The position numbers and the translations under genes are program-made. A stretch of DNA of 64,000 nucleotides from Rhodobacteraceae bacterium (ex Bugula neritina AB1) (GTDB lineage: Bacteria > Pseudomonadota > Alphaproteobacteria > Rhodobacterales > Rhodobacteraceae), in contig MDLF01000074.1 of the NCBI GenBank assembly GCA_001730095.1, positions 310,001 through 374,000 on the forward strand. Direction: 5' to 3'. The first letter of the stretch is position 1. Every line of letters begins with the position of its first letter. This document shows, in pieces, positions 59,663-64,000 of the stretch. Below the pieces are notes generated by a model. It was not told where the DNA came from, made no database searches, and saw nothing but the letters and a program-made list of their open reading frames with translations.

Positions 59663-60439
59663 TTATCCCCAGAGCACGGCCACGGCCAGGAACATCGCCG
59701 CAGCCCCCAGCATCCCGTCGAACCGGTCAAACAGGCCGCCATGGCCGGGAATCAGCCCGCTGGAATCCTTGACACCCATTTTCCGCTTCAATGCGCTCTC
59801 GGCCACGTCGCCAGCCTGGCTGGCCATCGACAAGATCACCGACAAGGCCACAATGCCAAAACCCGGCTCGATCTGCTCGGCAAACACCGCCCCGGCAATA
59901 GCGGCGGCAATCCAGCCGGACGCAGTGCCGCTCCAGGTTTTCTTGGGGCTGACGCGGGGCCAGAATTTGGGTCCGCCGATGGCCTTACCCGCAAAATACC
60001 CGGCGACATCCGTCACCACGACGACACAGATCAGCCACAGCATCCAGGCCATGCCCATCTGACCACGCAGCCAGATGAAGCCAAAGCCCGCCAGCAGCAC
60101 CCACAGAGCAAAGCCGATGAAATACTGCCGCCGTTCGCGGATCTGCCCAAACCCGGCGGCCACAGGCGCAGCCAGCACCGGCAAAACCCAAAGCGCAGGC
60201 AGGAACGACGCCAGCAGAACCGCTGCGGCAGAGATGGCGCCAAGCTGCAGGGCGGTGCCGCCACGTGCCGGCATCAGCATCCGCACCAGTTCCCAAATCA
60301 TGCCACCGCAGCACAATGCAATCAGGACATTAAAAACAAGCCCGCCGGCCCAAACGGCATAGCCACCCGCGGCGATCATCACCACAGCCGACAAGGCTCG
60401 CGGCAGCAGGTCCGCCCAGCGGCCCTTGGCGCTGCTCAT
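59663..60439 (-). CDS. cdsA: Phosphatidate cytidylyltransferase
   Basis: CdsA makes CDP-diacylglycerol, precursor of all phospholipids. The 258-aa membrane protein has several hydrophobic segments and the family signature near the C-terminus: SALKRKMGVKDSSGLIPGHG followed by GLFDRFDGML. The start overlaps the uppS stop by 4 nt. PgpA and Psd, encoded elsewhere in the window, act further down the same pathway. Confidence 0.95.
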   Translation of the reverse strand: MSSAKGRWADLLPRALSAVVMIAAGGYAVWAGGLVFNVLIALCCGGMIWELVRMLMPARGGTALQLGAISAAAVLLASFLPALWVLPVLAAPVAAGFGQIRERRQYFIGFALWVLLAGFGFIWLRGQMGMAWMLWLICVVVVTDVAGYFAGKAIGGPKFWPRVSPKKTWSGTASGWIAAAIAGAVFAEQIEPGFGIVALSVILSMASQAGDVAESALKRKMGVKDSSGLIPGHGGLFDRFDGMLGAAAMFLAVAVLWG

Positions 60440-61194
60440 GTCTTGACCGCCCCGAACCGCCGCTCACGGCGTCCGAAACTGCTGCACAGCCGTTCCATTT
60501 CCTCAGCCGAGAAATCAGGCCACAGCGTGTCGATGAACTCATATTCGGCGTAGGCGGACTGCCACAAAAGGAAATTCGAAATCCGCGCCTCACCGCTGGT
60601 ACGGATCACCAGATCCGGGTCCGGCAGCACATGGGTATCAAGATATCGCGGCAGAGTTTCCTCATCGATATCCTCAGGATTCAGCCGCCCATCGGCCACA
60701 TCCCGCGCCAGCCGCTTGGTTGCCCGCGCCACTTCGTCCCGGCCGCCATAGTTCAGCGCAATGGTCAGCTGGGTACCGCAGTTGCCCTCGGTCTTGCGTT
60801 CCAGCTTGTCCATCAGGCTGATCAGCTTGGCGTCCAGCCGAACCCGGTCTCCGATAAATCGCACCCGGACACTCTTCTCTGCCAAAGCATTCATTTCCTT
60901 GGAGATATATCGGCGAAACAGGCTCATCAGACCGGCAACTTCAGTCTGTGTGCGTTTCCAATTCTCGGTCGAGAAGGCAAAAATGGTCAGATAATCCACG
61001 CCCAGACCAGGGCAGCACTCGACAACTTCACGAACCCGACGTGCGCCGGCATGGTGGCCGAACAGCCGCGGCCGCCCACGGGCTTGCGCCCAGCGGCCAT
61101 TGCCATCCATGATGATCGCCACATGGCGCGGGCCGGAACGGGCTGCCGGATCTTCTCCGGCAGCACTCACTTGCGGGTTAGGGTCAGCTGGCAT
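60436..61194 (-). CDS. uppS: Isoprenyl transferase (undecaprenyl diphosphate synthase)
   Basis: UppS elongates farnesyl diphosphate to undecaprenyl diphosphate, the carrier for peptidoglycan and O-antigen. The 252-aa protein has HVAIIMDGNGRWAQARGRPR with the catalytic Asp, HHAGARRVREVVECC, LTIFAFSTENWKR, ALNYGGRDEVARA and PDLVIRTSGEARISNFLLWQ. It follows frr after 8 nt and overlaps cdsA. Confidence 0.96.
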   Translation of the reverse strand: MPADPNPQVSAAGEDPAARSGPRHVAIIMDGNGRWAQARGRPRLFGHHAGARRVREVVECCPGLGVDYLTIFAFSTENWKRTQTEVAGLMSLFRRYISKEMNALAEKSVRVRFIGDRVRLDAKLISLMDKLERKTEGNCGTQLTIALNYGGRDEVARATKRLARDVADGRLNPEDIDEETLPRYLDTHVLPDPDLVIRTSGEARISNFLLWQSAYAEYEFIDTLWPDFSAEEMERLCSSFGRRERRFGAVKT

Positions 61195-61202
61195 ACCGCC
61201 CG

Positions 61203-61766
61203 TCAGACCTGCATGATTTCGGCTTGCTTGGTCTCAAGCGCCTCGTCCACATGCTTGATCATCTGATCCGTCAGCTCCTGCACTTCGGCTTCCCAGAACT
61301 TCTGGTCATCCTCGGACATGCCGTCGGCCTTGGCTTTCTTGATCTGATCCATACCGTCGCGGCGCACGTTGCGGATCGCAACCCGGCCGTGCTCGGCATA
61401 CTGGCCGGCAACTTTGGTCAGCTCGCGGCGCCGTTCTTCGTTCAGCTCCGGAATCGGCAGCATGATGATCGTGCCGTTAAGCTGCGGATTGATGCCAAGG
61501 CCGGATTCACGGATCGCCTTTTCCACCTTGCCCACCAGGGACTTATCCCAGACATTGATGGTGACCATGCGCGGTTCCGGCACGTTCACGGTGCCGACCT
61601 GGTTGATCGGCGTCATCGAGCCATAGGCGTCAACCATCACCGGCTCCAGCATCGAGCCCGAGGCCCGGCCGGTCCGCAGGGACGCAAATTCGGTGCGCAG
61701 GTTGGCCATCGCGCCTTCCATGCGGCGTTTCAGATCATCGGTATCCAGTTCAAAATCATCAGACAT
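61203..61766 (-). CDS. frr: Ribosome recycling factor
   Basis: Frr splits post-termination ribosomes with EF-G. The 187-aa protein has the family core [60 protein letters not shown] and [21 protein letters not shown] chose ATG 61766 ([11 protein letters not shown]), behind GGGGAGAG; an upstream frame extension has no similarity. Confidence 0.97.
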   Translation of the reverse strand: MSDDFELDTDDLKRRMEGAMANLRTEFASLRTGRASGSMLEPVMVDAYGSMTPINQVGTVNVPEPRMVTINVWDKSLVGKVEKAIRESGLGINPQLNGTIIMLPIPELNEERRRELTKVAGQYAEHGRVAIRNVRRDGMDQIKKAKADGMSEDDQKFWEAEVQELTDQMIKHVDEALETKQAEIMQV

Positions 61767-62023
61767 GCTGCTCTCTCCCCTTATCTGAGGCGGTCTTCTT
61801 TGGCTCATAAGCCATTGGAAGGCTGATGTATAGCGATGTTGCGGAGGATTCGCCGCTGTCAGGGCAGTCCGCCCCCCGGCCGCGTCCCAGGTGATACAAG
61901 TTTCAGCCTGCCAACCGCCAAATTCGCAGCCCCCCACTGCCCTGCGGCACGGAGGGGCTGGTCAGGACTTGCAAAAACCACGGATCATGGGCGATCCGCA
62001 GTTTCATGCAATCTGTCGGTCGC

Positions 62024-62773
62024 TCAGCCGTGCACCTTGGTATAGGTGCCCTTGCCGGCCAGAATTCCCCGGAAACCGCCCGGTTCATCCAGCGGGAACA
62101 CGATCAGCGGCAGATTGTTGTCCCGCGCCAACGCAATGGCCGACGCATCCATCACCTTCAGGCGTTTGGCAAAGACCTCATCATAGCTGATCTCGTCATA
62201 GCGCACCGCATCGTCATGCAGGGCCGGGTCTTTGTCATAGACGCCATCCACCCCGTTCTTGCCCATAAAGATCGCCTCGCAGGCCATCTCGTTGGCGCGC
62301 AGTGTCGCTGCAGTGTCAGTTGTGAAATAGGGGTTGCCGGTACCGGCCGCGAATATGCATACCCGTTTCTTCTCCAGGTGGCGCACAGCGCGGCGGCGGA
62401 TGTAGGGTTCAGCCACCTCATCCATGCGGATCGCCGAAATCACCCGGGTGAAGACGCCAATTCCTTCCAGTGCCGATTGCATCGCCAGCGCGTTCATCAC
62501 CGTGGCCATCATACCCATGTAGTCAGCGGTGGTGCGTTCCATCCCCTGCGCCGAGCCGGACAGCCCGCGAAAGATGTTGCCGCCGCCGATCACCATGCAG
62601 ATCTCGACACCCATTTCCTGCACCGATTGCACTTCTTTCGCGATACGCTGCACGGTCGGCGGATGCAGGCCGAACCCCTGATCGCCCATCAGTGCCTCGC
62701 CCGAAATTTTCAGCATGACGCGTTTATAGGCGGCGGCCGGATGCAGCTCCGGCTTGTCTTGCGGTTGAGGCAT
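62024..62773 (-). CDS. pyrH: UMP kinase
   Basis: PyrH phosphorylates UMP to UDP. The 249-aa amino-acid-kinase-fold protein has [27 protein letters not shown]-like [36 protein letters not shown] and [10 protein letters not shown]. It heads the pyrH-frr-uppS-cdsA-dxr-rseP-bamA order. The 257-nt gap to frr shows no gene; it probably holds the frr leader or an extra promoter. Confidence 0.97.
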   Translation of the reverse strand: MPQPQDKPELHPAAAYKRVMLKISGEALMGDQGFGLHPPTVQRIAKEVQSVQEMGVEICMVIGGGNIFRGLSGSAQGMERTTADYMGMMATVMNALAMQSALEGIGVFTRVISAIRMDEVAEPYIRRRAVRHLEKKRVCIFAAGTGNPYFTTDTAATLRANEMACEAIFMGKNGVDGVYDKDPALHDDAVRYDEISYDEVFAKRLKVMDASAIALARDNNLPLIVFPLDEPGGFRGILAGKGTYTKVHG

Positions 62774-62886
62774 GTTGCGCTCCAGAAGATGTGAGGGTTA
62801 GTTTGCGCGCAAAATGGAGTAATTCGCTGCCGGTTTCAATCCACGCAGCGCGGTTTGCGGACAGTTTTCCGGAACCGGACATAAAG

Positions 62887-63762
62887 ATGGACCACACCCG
62901 GATGAACTTGCCTGACATTGACCCGGACCTTCCCGTTCTGATCGCAGGGCCGACCGCCTCTGGCAAATCGGCCTTGGCGCTGGATATTGCCGCACGCCAG
63001 GGCGGTGTCATCGTCAACGCCGATGCCAGTCAGGTCTATGATTGCTGGCGGGTGATCACGGCCCGCCCCGCGGCAGAGGAAGAGGCCCAGGCCCCGCATG
63101 CGCTGTACGGACATGTGCCGCATGACGCGGAGTATTCCGCCGGTCATTGGCTGCGCGAGGTGCTGTCGCTGCTGAAAGGCCCCGACCGGATTATCATCGT
63201 GGGCGGCACCGGGCTATACTTCACGGCTCTGACCGAAGGTATGGCCGATATCCCGGCGACACCGGCGGCGGTCCGGGCTGAAGGCGACGCATTGTCTTTA
63301 GAAGCCCTGCGGGCAGAGCTGGACACAGAGACTGCCCGCCGCATCGATCTGCAAAACCGCGCCCGGGTGCAGCGCGCCTGGGAAGTGCTGAAAGCAACTG
63401 GGCGCCCGCTGGCCAGCTGGCAGGACGGCACCCCGCCCCCGGCGCTGCCACTGCAGGGCTGCACGGCCATGGTCCTGAATTCTGAAAGGGATTGGCTGGA
63501 GACCCGCATCCGCAAACGCTTTGGCCTGATGCTGGAACAAGGCGCCATGGCAGAGATCGAAGCCATGCGCGACCGTTATGACGCCGCACTGCCCTCCTGC
63601 AAAGCCATTGGCGTGCCGGAACTGATGGGCTACGCCCAAGGCCGTCTGACGCTGGAAGAGGCCAAAGAGCGCGCCGCCGTTGCCACCCGGCAGTTTGCCA
63701 AACGCCAGCGCAGCTGGTTCCGCGCCCGGATGAAAGACTGGCACCAAGTTTCGCTGGCCTGA
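62887..63762 (+). CDS. miaA: tRNA dimethylallyltransferase MiaA
   Basis: MiaA adds a dimethylallyl group to A37 of tRNAs that read codons starting with U, using the isoprenoid made by the MEP pathway. The protein has Walker [53 protein letters not shown] and the C-terminal [14 protein letters not shown]. The start is uncertain: ATG 62887 ([10 protein letters not shown], 291 aa) and ATG 62902 (MNLPDIDPD, 286 aa) both lack a clear ribosome site; the frame is open back to 62791. It is divergent from pyrH. Confidence 0.94.
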   Translation: MDHTRMNLPDIDPDLPVLIAGPTASGKSALALDIAARQGGVIVNADASQVYDCWRVITARPAAEEEAQAPHALYGHVPHDAEYSAGHWLREVLSLLKGPDRIIIVGGTGLYFTALTEGMADIPATPAAVRAEGDALSLEALRAELDTETARRIDLQNRARVQRAWEVLKATGRPLASWQDGTPPPALPLQGCTAMVLNSERDWLETRIRKRFGLMLEQGAMAEIEAMRDRYDAALPSCKAIGVPELMGYAQGRLTLEEAKERAAVATRQFAKRQRSWFRARMKDWHQVSLA

Positions 63763-63891
63763 GCAGAAGGCGTCGGCCTCAGCCTGACAATTTTTAGACA
63801 TTTTGTGCTTTTCCAAGCGGAAACTTGCCAGAATCAGTGATCTGTGGCCTGTTCCAGCCACCGACACTGGTTCCTCTGCCCAATTGTGCTG

Positions 63892-64000
63892 ATGCCGTTT
63901 GATTCAGAAACGCCCAAAGAGTTCCACACTGCACCGCTGGTCAGGCTGACTTCAGACGGCAGCTGGCAGACGTGTCTGGCGCACAGCCGGAGCCACCATT
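63892..64000 (+). CDS. Start of an ORF running off the window, possibly an AraC-type regulator
   Basis: From ATG 63892 a frame stays open to the window end (36 codons): MPFDSETPKEFHTAPLVRLT, then SDGSWQTCLAHSRSHH. The look resembles the start of cupin-type AraC regulators, but this is a weak impression. The ribosome site is poor. The preceding 129 nt after miaA show no gene. Confidence 0.35.
   Translation, partial: MPFDSETPKEFHTAPLVRLTSDGSWQTCLAHSRSHH

Overview
The window looks like chromosomal DNA of a Roseobacter-group alphaproteobacterium (Rhodobacteraceae, of the Leisingera/Phaeobacter/Ruegeria kind). This is judged from protein sequence and gene order, not from a search: ntrYX next to dusB-ntrBC, a ctrA-sciP pair, an ispDF fusion, the DUF6456/DUF6477 pair, trmFO-methyltransferase-gluQ, and the pyrH-to-lpxB envelope cluster. 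The sequence is GC-rich and densely coded. I saw no tRNA, rRNA, IS element, prophage or CRISPR array. Most of the window is conserved core genome.

Layout. 1-8.8 kb: the end of a Sel1-repeat protein, then a leftward nitrogen-control block (dusB-ntrB-ntrC, ntrY-ntrX). 9-12.4 kb: rightward ispDF-pgpA-cinA and an ammonium transporter. 12.7-18.4 kb: mixed accessory and core genes (a small RTX-type protein, a RatA/COQ10-like protein, hpt, an RcnB-like protein, an M20 amidohydrolase, lipA, and a lysine-rich protein of unknown function). 18.6-24.2 kb: peroxiredoxin, DUF6456 and DUF6477 genes, an MttB-family methyltransferase and guaA. 24.3-36.3 kb: the most accessory stretch, with a broken sulfotransferase-like gene, a DMT exporter, a FadL-type porin, a P-loop protein, metA, ppk2-tetR, a globin that seems to lack its proximal histidine, an acetyltransferase, the rplM-rpsI operon, a lipoprotein, and a MocR regulator divergent from a DUF1127 gene. 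36.4-42.7 kb: psd, a thioesterase, an enoyl-CoA hydratase homologue, trmFO-methyltransferase-gluQ, hisI and a NifU-like scaffold. 43-50 kb: a tiny membrane-protein ORF, recG-ligA, ctrA-sciP and mnmA. 50.4-62.8 kb: a leftward cell-envelope cluster, pyrH, frr, uppS, cdsA, dxr, rseP, bamA, ompH, fabZ, lpxA, lpxI, lpxB. 62.9 kb to the end: miaA and the start of one more ORF.

How the genes work together. NtrB/NtrC, NtrY/NtrX and the ammonium transporter form a nitrogen-sensing theme. Both NtrC-family regulators lack the GAFTGA sigma-54 contact motif. IspDF, Dxr and UppS, split between two loci, lead from the MEP pathway to undecaprenyl carrier lipid. CdsA, PgpA and Psd belong to phospholipid synthesis. 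LpxA/I/B, FabZ, BamA and OmpH build the outer membrane, but lpxD is not here. CtrA and SciP are the core of the alphaproteobacterial cell-cycle/motility regulator. DusB, TrmFO, GluQ-RS, MnmA and MiaA modify tRNA.

I did not find a convincing new multi-gene system. The best leads are small: the MocR/DUF1127 divergon with repeated operator-like sites, the globin without a proximal histidine, the lysine-rich protein, a pyrrolysine-free MttB homologue without a neighbouring corrinoid protein, a MetA whose key residue predicts acetyl-CoA use, and three unannotated-looking small ORFs.
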